From NCBI GenBank assembly GCA_937929825.1, contig CALFUV010000029.1:1-36833 (forward strand): a stretch of 36,833 nucleotides of DNA. The letters are read 5' to 3'. Numbering within the stretch: position 1 is the stretch's first letter; every line of letters begins with the position of its first letter. Origin of the DNA: an uncultured Patescibacteria group bacterium. GTDB taxonomy: Bacteria; Patescibacteriota; Patescibacteriia; Veblenbacterales; UBA10138. Positions 7,631 to 15,349 of this stretch are shown in pieces. Position numbers and translations under genes: made by a program. Under the pieces are notes generated by a model. It ran no database searches. It saw nothing but the letters and a program-made list of their open reading frames with translations, and was not told the DNA's origin.

Positions 7631-8767
7631 TTAAATTAATTGTCTCATAGCCAAACCAATAGCCGAGGAAAATTGCGGACCTATTTCATCCAGCACTGGC
7701 TTAAGTTCTTCCGGATAGCTAACACGGGCCCACGGATCACCTATATAAACTCTGATTTGAAAAAGATTTTCCAAATATTCCGGCAACATCGGTAAAAAAG
7801 AAGAGCCGCCGGTTAAAATAATCTTTTCTATGGGTTGACTGGACTGACTTTGATAAAGAGAAAAATTATATTTGATTTCGTTAATTACCGGGCTAATAGT
7901 ATTTTCAATGGTAGTAGGAATCCCCACGGCCCTAGAAGAACCAATATTCAAACCAATATCACGCTTAAATTGTTCTGCTCTCTTAATATCTATATTTAAA
8001 CTATGGGCAATGGCTTTGGTTATGGTTAAACCACCCACATCAATACTACGATTAAGAATGGGGATCCCATTTTCCATAATGCCAATATCGGTGGTTACCG
8101 CTCCTAAATCCACCACCATTACTACTTCACGCGCACCGCCCACTAAACTTCTTTCCAAGGCAAAAGCCTCAGTTTCCAAGCTCAGAAGTTCTAACTCCGC
8201 CAAACGAAAGATATTTAAATATTTTTTAACCAGTGTTTGCGGTGCGGCTGTTAAAAGCACACGGATATTTTTTTTTGTTTTCACCTCTTTAGAATTAACT
8301 CTAGATTTAATATTTTTATCAGTTTTATTTTCTTCTGATGATTTGACTGGAATATTTTCTGCAGTCGACTGTTCTAAAAATTCAGGTAAAAATTTCCAAT
8401 CTAAAATCATTTCTTCCAATGGCATAGGCACAAACTTACGAGCCTCCCACCTGATAGCAGCTGCCAGTTCCTTTTCTGACATAGCCGGCAGGGTGATTAC
8501 TGAACTAAAAACAGCAAAAGTGGGTAAAGCAGCCGAAGCCCGGCGCGTGGTGGTGTGTGCTTGCTGACAAATAGCTTTAAGTGTGGATACAATCCGTTCA
8601 ATATCTTTTTCTGAATCTACTTTAGTTGAATCACCAGTATATTCTGCCCGGCCATAAGTTACTAAACGAGGAGTTTTAGCAGGCCCGGCCGCCAATTCCA
8701 CTACCTTAATACTGGCTGTGCCAATATCAACCCCCAAATACGACTTACGTTTAGTAAAAAAACTCAT
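7631..8767 (-). CDS. pilM: Pilus assembly ATPase-fold protein PilM
   Basis: PilM is an actin/FtsA-fold cytoplasmic ring protein that binds the PilN tail. This 378-aa copy starts SFFTKRKSYLGVDIGTASIKVVEL (phosphate 1 motif DIGTASIK). It has the second phosphate motif VVMVVDLGAVTTDIGI and the adenosine motif KIILTGGSSFLP. Residues about 135-172 are a Lys/Asn/Glu/Ser-rich low-complexity insertion (SSEENKTDKNIKSRVNSKEV) that looks like an added surface loop. It is the first gene of the main pilus operon, behind its own promoter and after the large adhesin gene. Confidence 0.93.
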   Translation of the reverse strand: MSFFTKRKSYLGVDIGTASIKVVELAAGPAKTPRLVTYGRAEYTGDSTKVDSEKDIERIVSTLKAICQQAHTTTRRASAALPTFAVFSSVITLPAMSEKELAAAIRWEARKFVPMPLEEMILDWKFLPEFLEQSTAENIPVKSSEENKTDKNIKSRVNSKEVKTKKNIRVLLTAAPQTLVKKYLNIFRLAELELLSLETEAFALERSLVGGAREVVMVVDLGAVTTDIGIMENGIPILNRSIDVGGLTITKAIAHSLNIDIKRAEQFKRDIGLNIGSSRAVGIPTTIENTISPVINEIKYNFSLYQSQSSQPIEKIILTGGSSFLPMLPEYLENLFQIRVYIGDPWARVSYPEELKPVLDEIGPQFSSAIGLAMRQLI

Positions 8768-8863
8768 AATAAGTATTTTTTGAGATTCAGATTTAATACA
8801 TTAACAATAATTGGCTTTATTTATAGCCAAATTTTTCCAAAATAATTCTTAATTAACTAATAT

Positions 8864-8892
8864 AGTATAGCAAAAAATTGCCCTTTTGTCCA
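8864..8892 (-). promoter_or_regulatory. Promoter of the pilM operon
   Basis: The minus strand shows TGGACA, a 17-bp spacer and TATACT, with TGC before the -10. It lies about 100 bp upstream of pilM and just after the adhesin stop codon. It matches the prepilin promoter at 293-321 in all three elements. Confidence 0.6.
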
Positions 8893-8901
8893 ATATAATT
8901 T

Positions 8902-11900
8902 TTAAGGTACTGGCGGCAAAGGAGTGCGGAATTGCCAACTAGGTAATGTACTCATAATATCTTTAAAGCCCGGCGGTGTATTAAGAGAAATACGGCCATC
9001 GGCAATTATCTTTTCTGATGGTTCACCGCCTGCTGATGCTGTTCGTTCCAATTTGAATTCTCGGGCAATAACAGCGCCATAAATCCTTAAACCAATATTA
9101 CCGCCGCCTGTCCTAAAAATACCACCGGCTAATCTAGGTGTTGGATACCCGCCGCCTGTATCTGCCATTGTTATTCCAGCCACAAAGAAAGAACCTACTA
9201 CTTGGCTTACACCGGGATCAATCTCCACATTACCCAACACTAACCAGCCTACTGAAGCCAGCTCGCGAGCATTAATTTTCGGCAAAGCTGGTTCGTAAGA
9301 TAAATTAGCCCTGATGTACAAATCACCATCTACAATAATCAAACCGGCTCCAGAATTTTCCCGTCCATTGGCAAACTCAACCGGTGATCTAATCACTAAA
9401 TCTCCCTTAATTCTTAAAACGCGTCCGCGTAAAGGATCACCTTCACGTACTATTTCATTAAAAGGAGTATTTTCAGACCAAACCCAAACTGGATTGCCGT
9501 AAATATTCGGCTTACCTTCGACTGCTTCTATACCAGCTAAATTATGAGTTAAACCATAATAATCAAAAGTGCTTTTTTGTGTACCGGGGGTAGCAGTGGT
9601 GCCGGGGTAAACTATTTGACCAAAACTTGGATCCACAAAAGAAAGTCCCGGCTTTGGCGGTGAGGCAGAAATAAAGTTCTCTATAACTCTGGTTTGTTGT
9701 TCCGTACCGCCTCCCAGCACAAAATAAGTAGCATTAAAACTACCCGGTGGTGGTGTATATTCAGCTCTGATATTGCCTTGTGAGTAAATACTGCCCTCTT
9801 CCACTGAAACATAAGGCTCATCACACAAAGAAGCTAATTTGTAACAAATGTTATAATCAACCTGATTGCAACTATTAACAGTAAATTTTATTCTGTTGGG
9901 CTGATTGTTATCAGCTATTAAATCAAGTAGAGTAATTGGCGGACTAACAGTGCTTTGATTCAAAGGTTGATTATAAACCGCCGCGTTGCCGATAGCATTA
10001 GCGTCAGCTGTATGGCTGGTACTGGGTTGTGCACAAACACCTTTGAACCTAATTTTTGGCGCCTGATTATCTGGCGTGTATATAAGGCTATATTGTTCAA
10101 TATTATTAACGGGATTTGTGGATTTTATTGTAAATTCATAAGTTTCACCATCATTAGCACGCAAAAATACATTGGGGTCATTTCCCGGCCCGGGATAACA
10201 GTAAGGCATAATATGATCTATGGTAAACTGATTGCTTAAAGCGGCGGTTTTTTCCACGCCATCATCCACCTCTACCTGAACGCGTTGATTAACTGCGGCC
10301 GGAGCACATAAAGAATTCCAAAGATAAGTGCATTTCCTAAAAGTAGTACTGCCGTTCCCGCCGCTACAGTTTAATTTAGGATCATTGCTTGGAATGCCCA
10401 AAACAATATTTTTACCAGCCCCCGCAGAACCGTAAGTAATATTAAATCTTATCAGCTGGGTATTTGGATTAGGATCGTTATCCGAATCCCTATATTCCCA
10501 AGTAATTATAGCTTGGCCGTTAACAACATCATCTCCACCATTACTAGGCCAACCAGGCGATCTGGTAATGATCACATTTTGAATCTGCGGGGGGGTATTT
10601 ATGGTAAAACGCCAGCCTGTAATTGGTTGGCTGTAAACCGTGTTAAAAGTATCTTTAGCACTCACACCCCAACGATATATTTGTTTAGGTGAAGGATTAA
10701 AACCTGTTAAGTTATAACCGGCCGAACAACCGTTAGTCGGCGGACCACATAAAGAATTGCAAGATTGTTGATTTATCAAAGAGCCGCGGCAATTAGGTGA
10801 GGCTGAACAAGGATCTGTCATATTTAGATCTCCATTAGGCTGAGAAAGAAAAACATTATAACTATAATAAGACGGATCTGAATCAGGATCACAACCAATC
10901 CACCTAAGCTGGCTGAGACTGGCGGGTACCACAGCTCCATCAGCCGGTGTGGGTGTATGGGGTGCTATAGGTTCCAAAGAAGACATATAATATATGCAAA
11001 CGTCTGCGTTGTTGGGATTAAAATAATATGGTGACAAATTTCCAGCCACATCGCGAGCCGCGGCCCGGAAACAATAAGTTTTTTTATGATGCAATTGGAT
11101 TCTTTGTGGTCCAGCGCCCTTACAATCTGTTGGAAAAGTGATAGTTGGTTGTAAATATGAAAAACCGCCCTGTGGTTCATATGGGTCCAAAGAACAATTT
11201 AACCAAGAGCCATTATCAATGCGGTATTGCAAAAACCAACGGCTGACACCGCTGTGAGCAATACCATTATCCAAACTAACTAAGGGGTAATCCTGCCAAA
11301 AAGTAGTTACGGGGAATTCCTTTACTGTAGAAATTATAGCTAAACCATCTTTATTATATATAAGGGGTGGAGTCACAATAGCATATGCTTCTATATAAGA
11401 ATTGTCTGTATCGATTTTTATAGCCACTTGTTCACTATTAAAAGGAATTACTGGTGGCGGTACAATAGCAGAATAAGCTGTTCTACCAGATGTATCCTGC
11501 ACTTCTACCCTATACTGATAAAATCTACCGCTTTGACCTTGTATAGTATCAGAATAAGAAAAATCAACCAGACCGTTATCAACTAACGGATTACTAATAG
11601 TAGTCCAATCAGACCAAACAGTTGGCACATAATCAGGAGGTGAAGACGTATAAGACGAGACCGATGTAGCCGTGCGTCTTTGTAAAGCACATTTGGTTAA
11701 ATAATAATCTTCTTCAGCAATGCAATTGACATTGTAATTAAAATACAAATTATTATACCAACCAGAGTTTTCCGGTTTGCTGATAAGTGTAGCAGATATG
11801 ACTGCTCTCTCTCTGGTTTTACAACTTATTTCGGCATAACTGATTGTTGCCTCATTATCATTATTACGGGCAATAATGCGTGTAGTATACTGGGTATCAG

Positions 11901-12894
11901 GAGTTAAACCTGATTGCGCCCAAGTGGTATTAGTTATCCAGCTGCTATCACCGGCTGTATTTTCCGCAAAATATTCTTTTTGCCCGCCGCCTGTTTGCCA
12001 AGTCCAAGTGATGCGTTGGCTAGAATTGGCAACACAAGTTGGATTTATTGGCACAGCTGCTTCAGTGTAACGCTCACGTGCACCGCCAGTAATACTAATG
12101 GGAGATTGGTTATAACGAGTAGCTACTATGAGCACATTGCCTGAAGGCTTATTATAATTTTCCGGCAATATCTGGCCTAAATTTTGTTCCCAAGAAAGAT
12201 TAGCAGCTGAAATGGTTGCTGTTAGTATACCATTTAAATAAACCAAATAATTAGAAGCATTAGCAGCTGCTGTCCAATGCCAAGTAATTTTAAAATAACC
12301 ATTGCTGGTGGTGTGGTTATGATCCGGATTAGCCCAGGTAAATGAACCAGGAGTCACCACCACATTTATTTGCTGTTGACCGGCAGAACAATGGCCAGAA
12401 TCATCACAGACCTCATAATTAGAAATATAAGTACCATCATCATTAAACAAATAAATTGCGTTAGCTGTGAACGGTCCTAAACCAATGTCAGACCAACCGG
12501 TAGTACATATCAACGGCGGATCATTTAGAGTGTAAACACCTGTATCTGGCGGACTTATTTGACAGCTTTGCATAGTATAGCCGCAAGACTCACCTACACA
12601 ACTACTAATTTGAGCACTAAATTTAACCTGTAATTGATCTTGTTCAGGATCAAGTGTATTAAAAGTCAAACTAACATCACAAGGTATGCCAACTGTACAA
12701 GTACAAGGTTCGGGCGGATCTGTAATATTGCATTGAGTAACTTGAGCCTTGGCAGATTGTATGCCAGCTAAAACAAACAAAAATATAAAAACTAAACAAA
12801 AAGTCCACCCTAATAAAAAATTGGGTAGACGAAAAACAGACTGCCCGAAGCTTAAGTTTAAAAATTTTATCAGCTGATTTTGTTTATTTTTCAT
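8902..12894 (-). CDS. Giant secreted repeat protein, candidate pilus-associated adhesin
   Basis: A 1330-aa secreted protein. The N terminus has a membrane/signal segment (FCLVFIFLFVLAGIQSAKA) with a probable signal-peptidase site after AKA. Next is a Cys-rich module (CTCTVGIPCDVSLTF...DPEQDQLQVKF) related to the one in the next gene upstream. The middle is a string of Ig/fibronectin-like beta domains with many paired Cys, for example WHWTAAANASNYLVYLNG and RWGVSAKDTFNTVYSQP. The C-terminal 230 residues (GLIIVDGDLYIRANLSYEP...VGSFFVAGITMADTGGG) form a separate, more conserved-looking domain reminiscent of beta-helical PilX/PilY-type surface ends; that comparison is only by eye. It has its own TATAAT promoter and lies directly upstream of pilM. 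I infer a pilus tip or cell-surface adhesin for host-cell contact. No LPxTG or C-terminal membrane anchor is seen. Confidence 0.75.
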   Translation of the reverse strand: MKNKQNQLIKFLNLSFGQSVFRLPNFLLGWTFCLVFIFLFVLAGIQSAKAQVTQCNITDPPEPCTCTVGIPCDVSLTFNTLDPEQDQLQVKFSAQISSCVGESCGYTMQSCQISPPDTGVYTLNDPPLICTTGWSDIGLGPFTANAIYLFNDDGTYISNYEVCDDSGHCSAGQQQINVVVTPGSFTWANPDHNHTTSNGYFKITWHWTAAANASNYLVYLNGILTATISAANLSWEQNLGQILPENYNKPSGNVLIVATRYNQSPISITGGARERYTEAAVPINPTCVANSSQRITWTWQTGGGQKEYFAENTAGDSSWITNTTWAQSGLTPDTQYTTRIIARNNDNEATISYAEISCKTRERAVISATLISKPENSGWYNNLYFNYNVNCIAEEDYYLTKCALQRRTATSVSSYTSSPPDYVPTVWSDWTTISNPLVDNGLVDFSYSDTIQGQSGRFYQYRVEVQDTSGRTAYSAIVPPPVIPFNSEQVAIKIDTDNSYIEAYAIVTPPLIYNKDGLAIISTVKEFPVTTFWQDYPLVSLDNGIAHSGVSRWFLQYRIDNGSWLNCSLDPYEPQGGFSYLQPTITFPTDCKGAGPQRIQLHHKKTYCFRAAARDVAGNLSPYYFNPNNADVCIYYMSSLEPIAPHTPTPADGAVVPASLSQLRWIGCDPDSDPSYYSYNVFLSQPNGDLNMTDPCSASPNCRGSLINQQSCNSLCGPPTNGCSAGYNLTGFNPSPKQIYRWGVSAKDTFNTVYSQPITGWRFTINTPPQIQNVIITRSPGWPSNGGDDVVNGQAIITWEYRDSDNDPNPNTQLIRFNITYGSAGAGKNIVLGIPSNDPKLNCSGGNGSTTFRKCTYLWNSLCAPAAVNQRVQVEVDDGVEKTAALSNQFTIDHIMPYCYPGPGNDPNVFLRANDGETYEFTIKSTNPVNNIEQYSLIYTPDNQAPKIRFKGVCAQPSTSHTADANAIGNAAVYNQPLNQSTVSPPITLLDLIADNNQPNRIKFTVNSCNQVDYNICYKLASLCDEPYVSVEEGSIYSQGNIRAEYTPPPGSFNATYFVLGGGTEQQTRVIENFISASPPKPGLSFVDPSFGQIVYPGTTATPGTQKSTFDYYGLTHNLAGIEAVEGKPNIYGNPVWVWSENTPFNEIVREGDPLRGRVLRIKGDLVIRSPVEFANGRENSGAGLIIVDGDLYIRANLSYEPALPKINARELASVGWLVLGNVEIDPGVSQVVGSFFVAGITMADTGGGYPTPRLAGGIFRTGGGNIGLRIYGAVIAREFKLERTASAGGEPSEKIIADGRISLNTPPGFKDIMSTLPSWQFRTPLPPVP

Positions 12895-12948
12895 GAAGCA
12901 AGGCTAAAGCAAGAACCAAAACTTCAATTAAGTTTTTGAATTAAATAA

Positions 12949-12977
12949 ATTATAACACAGTTTTAATTTTTTAGCAA
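12949..12977 (-). promoter_or_regulatory. Promoter of the giant adhesin gene
   Basis: Minus strand TTGCTA, 17-bp spacer, TATAAT, with TGT before the -10. The short leader then contains a hairpin (CAAAAACTT / AAGTTTTG) before the ATG at 12894. Confidence 0.6.
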
Positions 12978-13026
12978 CTTAAAAACTTTTATTACAAAAC
13001 TTTTGAAATTCTTTACAATAAATATT

Positions 13027-13470
13027 TTACTTAACTGGGATAATTAAAGGATAATTTTTAGATGTATGCCCTGAACCGTCTTCTACCACCATATACAATT
13101 GTTTTTCACCTGAAGATGAAAAAGTAAATTCAGGCGCCACAGCCTCACCCGAAGCCGCTTTAACTTCATGTACCAGTTCCCCTGTTGCTTGATCATAAAA
13201 TTTATAAGTTAAGTCATCGCCCTCTGGATCTTCACCCTGAAAAACTGGACCAGAACAAATAACTCCAGCCTTACACTCAACTTTTGTTCGACCGATTCTG
13301 GTAACAAGAATAAGTGGCGTTGGTTCCATCTTTTGATTTTTACTTAAAAAAAAGTACATCACGCCTACAGCAGATAAAATCACTAGTAATAAAATTAAGC
13401 CATAAGCAGTGGGGATACTATGTTTTATTGGAGGTAAATTTTCTTTTGGAATTAATAGTTGATCTGACAT
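13027..13470 (-). CDS. Single-pass membrane protein with Ig/cadherin-like domain
   Basis: 147 aa when started at MSDQLLIPKENL; the 7 extra residues in the ORF track are AT-rich leader. One membrane helix (AYGLILLLVILSAVGVMYFFL) is followed by an extracellular beta domain with CKAGVICSGPVFQGEDPEGDDLTYKFYD and an ending like a cadherin/PKD strand. The spacing C-x4-C, DPE-x-D and a following aromatic strand match the first module of the giant adhesin downstream (CTVGIPC...DPEQDQLQVKF). The two proteins therefore share a domain and may work together, one membrane-bound and one secreted. No enzymatic motif is visible. Confidence 0.75.
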   Translation of the reverse strand: MSDQLLIPKENLPPIKHSIPTAYGLILLLVILSAVGVMYFFLSKNQKMEPTPLILVTRIGRTKVECKAGVICSGPVFQGEDPEGDDLTYKFYDQATGELVHEVKAASGEAVAPEFTFSSSGEKQLYMVVEDGSGHTSKNYPLIIPVK

Positions 13471-13498
13471 ATATATATAAATCAATCTCACTACCTAT

Positions 13499-13527
13499 AG
13501 TTTAACTGATTATTAGCTTACAGACAA
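13499..13527 (-). promoter_or_regulatory. Possible promoter of the Ig-domain membrane protein
   Basis: Minus strand TTGTCT, 17-bp spacer, TAAACT, about 30 bp upstream of the chosen ATG. The match is moderate and the region is AT-rich. Confidence 0.35.
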
Positions 13528-13675
13528 GAATTAATCATCCCCGAGATTAATAATTTAAATAATGTTTTAGCGGCCTTATGGCAAACACTTGATTTTTTTA
13601 CCGCTAACGCCTAGCATAATTAAGCTGGTAATTAAATACTTCTCAGTTAGAGAGCTCCAAAATTCATAAATTCGT

Positions 13676-13750
13676 CGGGGTGTGGTGTACCGGTAACATG
13701 CACCCTTGGGGTGGGTGTGATAGCGGGTTCGACTCCCGCCACCCCGACCA
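13676..13750 (+). tRNA. tRNA-Pro(GGG), CCA encoded
   Basis: The cloverleaf folds by hand. The acceptor stem is CGGGGTG/CACCCCG with C1-G72 and discriminator A73, as in bacterial tRNA-Pro. The D stem is GTGT/ACAT with loop ACCGGTAA. The anticodon stem is CACCC/GGGTG with loop TTGGGGT, giving anticodon GGG with G37. The T arm is GCGGG-TTCGACT-CCCGC. The 3' CCA is encoded. A strong terminator hairpin follows directly. It is the only gene found on the plus strand of this window. Confidence 0.95.
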
Positions 13751-13793
13751 AACCAACAACTCCATTCTTACAAGAATGGAGTTGTTGGTTTTT
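13751..13793 (+). terminator. Intrinsic terminator of tRNA-Pro
   Basis: A nearly loop-less perfect hairpin, AACCAACAACTCCATTCTT paired with AAGAATGGAGTTGTTGGTT, starts at the base after CCA and runs into TTTTT. The long stem makes it very stable. Confidence 0.9.
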
Positions 13794-14028
13794 AAAAAAT
13801 CAAAAGCCCACCTTCAGGCTTGGTACGATTGGAGTTCCTAATAACTCCAAGGGGGCCGGTCATCAGTCAAATTGGTACCAGCAGGAAAACTCTTTCCCAA
13901 CCAAGCCAACTTAACTGTTCCTCATAGCCGCCGAGGATTAATATTTTTATACCCACGAGTATAAAAATTTCATCCTTTGCTGTACTGAGATTGTAGAGCT
14001 CAATACATACCAAGCCTTGCGATGAGCT
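13794..14028 (-). ncRNA. Unassigned structured RNA, about 235 nt, own promoter and terminator
   Basis: No ORF of note covers this stretch on the minus strand, but it is full of pairing. The arm AGGCTTGGTA (14008-14017) is perfectly complementary to TACCAAGCCT (13816-13825). A second copy of the first arm, GGCTTGGT (13900-13907), competes for the same partner. Inside are a 10-bp hairpin ATTTTTATAC/GTATAAAAAT with a 6-nt loop (13943-13968) and an 8-bp hairpin TTGGAGTT/AACTCCAA (13829-13850). The end AAGCC-TGAAGGTG-GGCTT followed by TTTTGATTTTTT looks like a weak terminator whose 5' half overlaps the shared arm. I could not match it to tmRNA, RNase P, SRP RNA or a T-box. A 6S-like RNA, or a switch with two exclusive folds, is possible. 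Confidence 0.55.
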
Positions 14029-14034
14029 AATTTA

Positions 14035-14063
14035 AAAATATCCTGCCTGAGTTTTAGTGTCAA
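14035..14063 (-). promoter_or_regulatory. Strong promoter of the unassigned RNA
   Basis: Minus strand TTGACA (perfect -35), 17-bp spacer, TATTTT. Predicted start is about 14028, just before the first pairing arm of the structured RNA. Confidence 0.65.
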
Positions 14064-14157
14064 TAATGAAAATTAGCCAAAAATTATAATTGTTATTTTA
14101 CGTCTCTTATTTTTAGCTTAAAAAAAGTAAAAATTTTTCCACAATCAGGAAAATAAA

Positions 14158-14187
14158 AAACCTCGCACTTATTTAATGGCGAGGTTT
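14158..14187 (-). terminator. Terminator after the zinc-ribbon gene pair
   Basis: Minus strand AAACCTCGC / GCGAGGTTT, a 9-bp stem with a 12-nt loop, running into TTTTTTATTTT, about 10 bp after the stop codon at 14197. Confidence 0.85.
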
Positions 14188-14196
14188 AAATTATTT

Positions 14197-14622
14197 TTAC
14201 TCCTCCATTATTAAATTGGCACGTTCACGAGCCGAGTGAATTGTCGCAATGAACTGAATTAAACCTTCTATTTTTTCCTTTTCAGAATATCTATAACGAC
14301 CGTTTAGACCAGCTAACGAATAAATCCTATCCGCTATTTCCTGAGTTGGCGGATGTGCGCCGGAACCTATTAACAACTGTGCCAAAAGTTTAGCATAATG
14401 CCGAGGAATGCAATCCGGACAAAAATTTTTTTCTGTACCATCTAAATCAACCATTTGGACGAGTAATATCTTATTATTACTCGCGCAAAGGCATTGTCCA
14501 AAGCGAGAAGTTGGGATTTCCATTTTTATCTTTTGGCCGCAAGTTATACAACTTGTGGCGTTAACCGAAACTAACATGTTACATTTTTGGCATCTTTTTG
14601 ATGCTCCGACATTTTTTATCAT
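14197..14622 (-). CDS. Zinc-ribbon protein, second of a tandem paralogous pair
   Basis: A 141-aa cytoplasmic-type protein without signal or membrane segment. The first zinc knuckle is CQKCNMLVSVNATSCITC (CxxC-x10-CxxC). A second metal site is C-x-C (CLCAS) plus CPDC (NFCPDCIPRHY). A helical C terminus of about 60 residues follows (YSEKEKIEGLIQFIATIHSARERANLI). It aligns along its middle with the upstream neighbour: CLCASNNKILLVQMVDLDGTEKNFCPDC against CPCGEHKNLVVIKYDGIKKAFCPHH. The genes are 10 bp apart, this one with a good AGGAGG site. I do not recognise the family. Zinc ribbons of this shape often bind nucleic acid or a protein partner, but no function can be assigned. It lies in an accessory, RNA-rich region. 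Confidence 0.75.
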   Translation of the reverse strand: MIKNVGASKRCQKCNMLVSVNATSCITCGQKIKMEIPTSRFGQCLCASNNKILLVQMVDLDGTEKNFCPDCIPRHYAKLLAQLLIGSGAHPPTQEIADRIYSLAGLNGRYRYSEKEKIEGLIQFIATIHSARERANLIMEE

Positions 14623-14632
14623 TTACTACCTC

Positions 14633-15022
14633 CTATACATATTGAATTTGATTTATTTGATTAAATTTATTTATAACTTTAACTAAAAGATTAATATTCT
14701 CTCTGGTGGGATAAGTTGAAAGTTTTTGAACATTAATAAATGTTTCAAAATTACCATAAACATTAGGGGCGTTCATAAAACCAAAACTATTAGTAAGCTG
14801 GGAGGCTAAGGTAGCTGCCACAGGTGTTGGTAAATGGTGTGGACAAAATGCTTTTTTGATTCCGTCGTATTTAATAACAACCAGATTTTTATGCTCACCG
14901 CAAGGGCAATTTTCGCTGTTAGATGGTCTTAAATCAAGCTTAACTTTTGTTAAGCAGTTTTGACAAACATTAGCAGTTGATTGAGTTTCACAACCGCAAA
15001 AACAACAAAGATTGTTATCCAT
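14633..15022 (-). CDS. Zinc-ribbon protein, first of a tandem paralogous pair
   Basis: A 129-aa protein starting MDNNLCCFCGCETQSTANVC, a CxxC-x10-CxxC zinc ribbon. A second cluster is CPCGEHKN...AFCPHHLP, in which the last ligands are Cys plus His. The C-terminal half is helical and Asn/Ile-rich (ENINLLVKVINKFNQINQIQ). It is a diverged duplicate of the downstream gene, same layout but with CPHH in place of CPDC. The start is set by AAGGAGAAAATC-ATG, almost identical to the AAGGAGAAGATC-ATA in front of the T-box peptide, which suggests the two leaders share an origin. Function unknown. Confidence 0.75.
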   Translation of the reverse strand: MDNNLCCFCGCETQSTANVCQNCLTKVKLDLRPSNSENCPCGEHKNLVVIKYDGIKKAFCPHHLPTPVAATLASQLTNSFGFMNAPNVYGNFETFINVQKLSTYPTRENINLLVKVINKFNQINQIQYV

Positions 15023-15257
15023 GATTTTCTCCTTTTATTTATTTGTTAAGGTATAGTGTTAATTAGTTTTTTAATTTTGATTACAAATCAGCCGCTCTTT
15101 TTAGAAAGAGCGGCTGAGGTAATTTACAATTAAGTTCTTAACATTAGATTAACTTCAACTCGCTCTTTGGTGAAGAGATAATAATAAACAAACCAACAAT
15201 AATGTTGAGCGAGTTAGATATTTTTTTGTAAGACAAATTAAACATATTTATATCTTG
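15023..15257 (-). promoter_or_regulatory. Long structured 5' leader of the zinc-ribbon operon
   Basis: The 235-nt stretch between the predicted transcription start and the first zinc-ribbon gene has no ORF but two strong structures. AACTCGCTC at 15157-15165 pairs with GAGCGAGTT at 15207-15215, closing a domain of about 60 nt that has room for two short inner hairpins. A 13-bp hairpin, TCAGCCGCTCTTT/AAAGAGCGGCTGA with a short loop, lies at 15088-15117. Neither is followed by a T-run on the minus strand, so they are not plain terminators. A cis-regulatory element or an mRNA-stabilising leader is possible. I do not recognise a known riboswitch. Confidence 0.45.
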
Positions 15258-15263
15258 AAATAA

Positions 15264-15292
15264 ATACTAGCACCCCTTTAAAATCCTGTCAA
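15264..15292 (-). promoter_or_regulatory. Promoter of the zinc-ribbon operon
   Basis: Minus strand TTGACA (perfect -35), 17-bp spacer, TAGTAT. It sits directly behind the terminator of the T-box peptide unit, so the two genes form a separate transcription unit. Confidence 0.65.
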
Positions 15293-15308
15293 ATTTCTAA
15301 TTTCCCCA

Positions 15309-15336
15309 TAAAAAAGCGGCTTTTAAGTAAGCCGCT
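15309..15336 (-). terminator. Terminator of the T-box peptide unit
   Basis: Minus strand AGCGGCTT / AAGCCGCT, 8-bp perfect stem, followed by TTTTTT. It comes 13 bp after the stop codon of the small ORF, so the T-box, the ORF and this hairpin form a complete monocistronic unit. Confidence 0.9.
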
Positions 15337-15349
15337 ATGAAGGAATGGG

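Noticed and set aside
7872-8567. 231-aa plus-strand ORF
   Set aside because: Exact shadow of pilM. The pilM frame has all family motifs; this one has none and no ribosome site.
13794-14028. tmRNA, SRP RNA, RNase P RNA or a second T-box
   Set aside because: No tRNA-like ends, no GGAAG-type SRP tetraloop region, no RNase P core. The GGTACC in it lacks the T-box context AGGTGG...CGCG.
15088-15117. 13-bp hairpin as terminator
   Set aside because: No T-run follows on either strand; it lies inside a leader upstream of a gene with good ribosome site.
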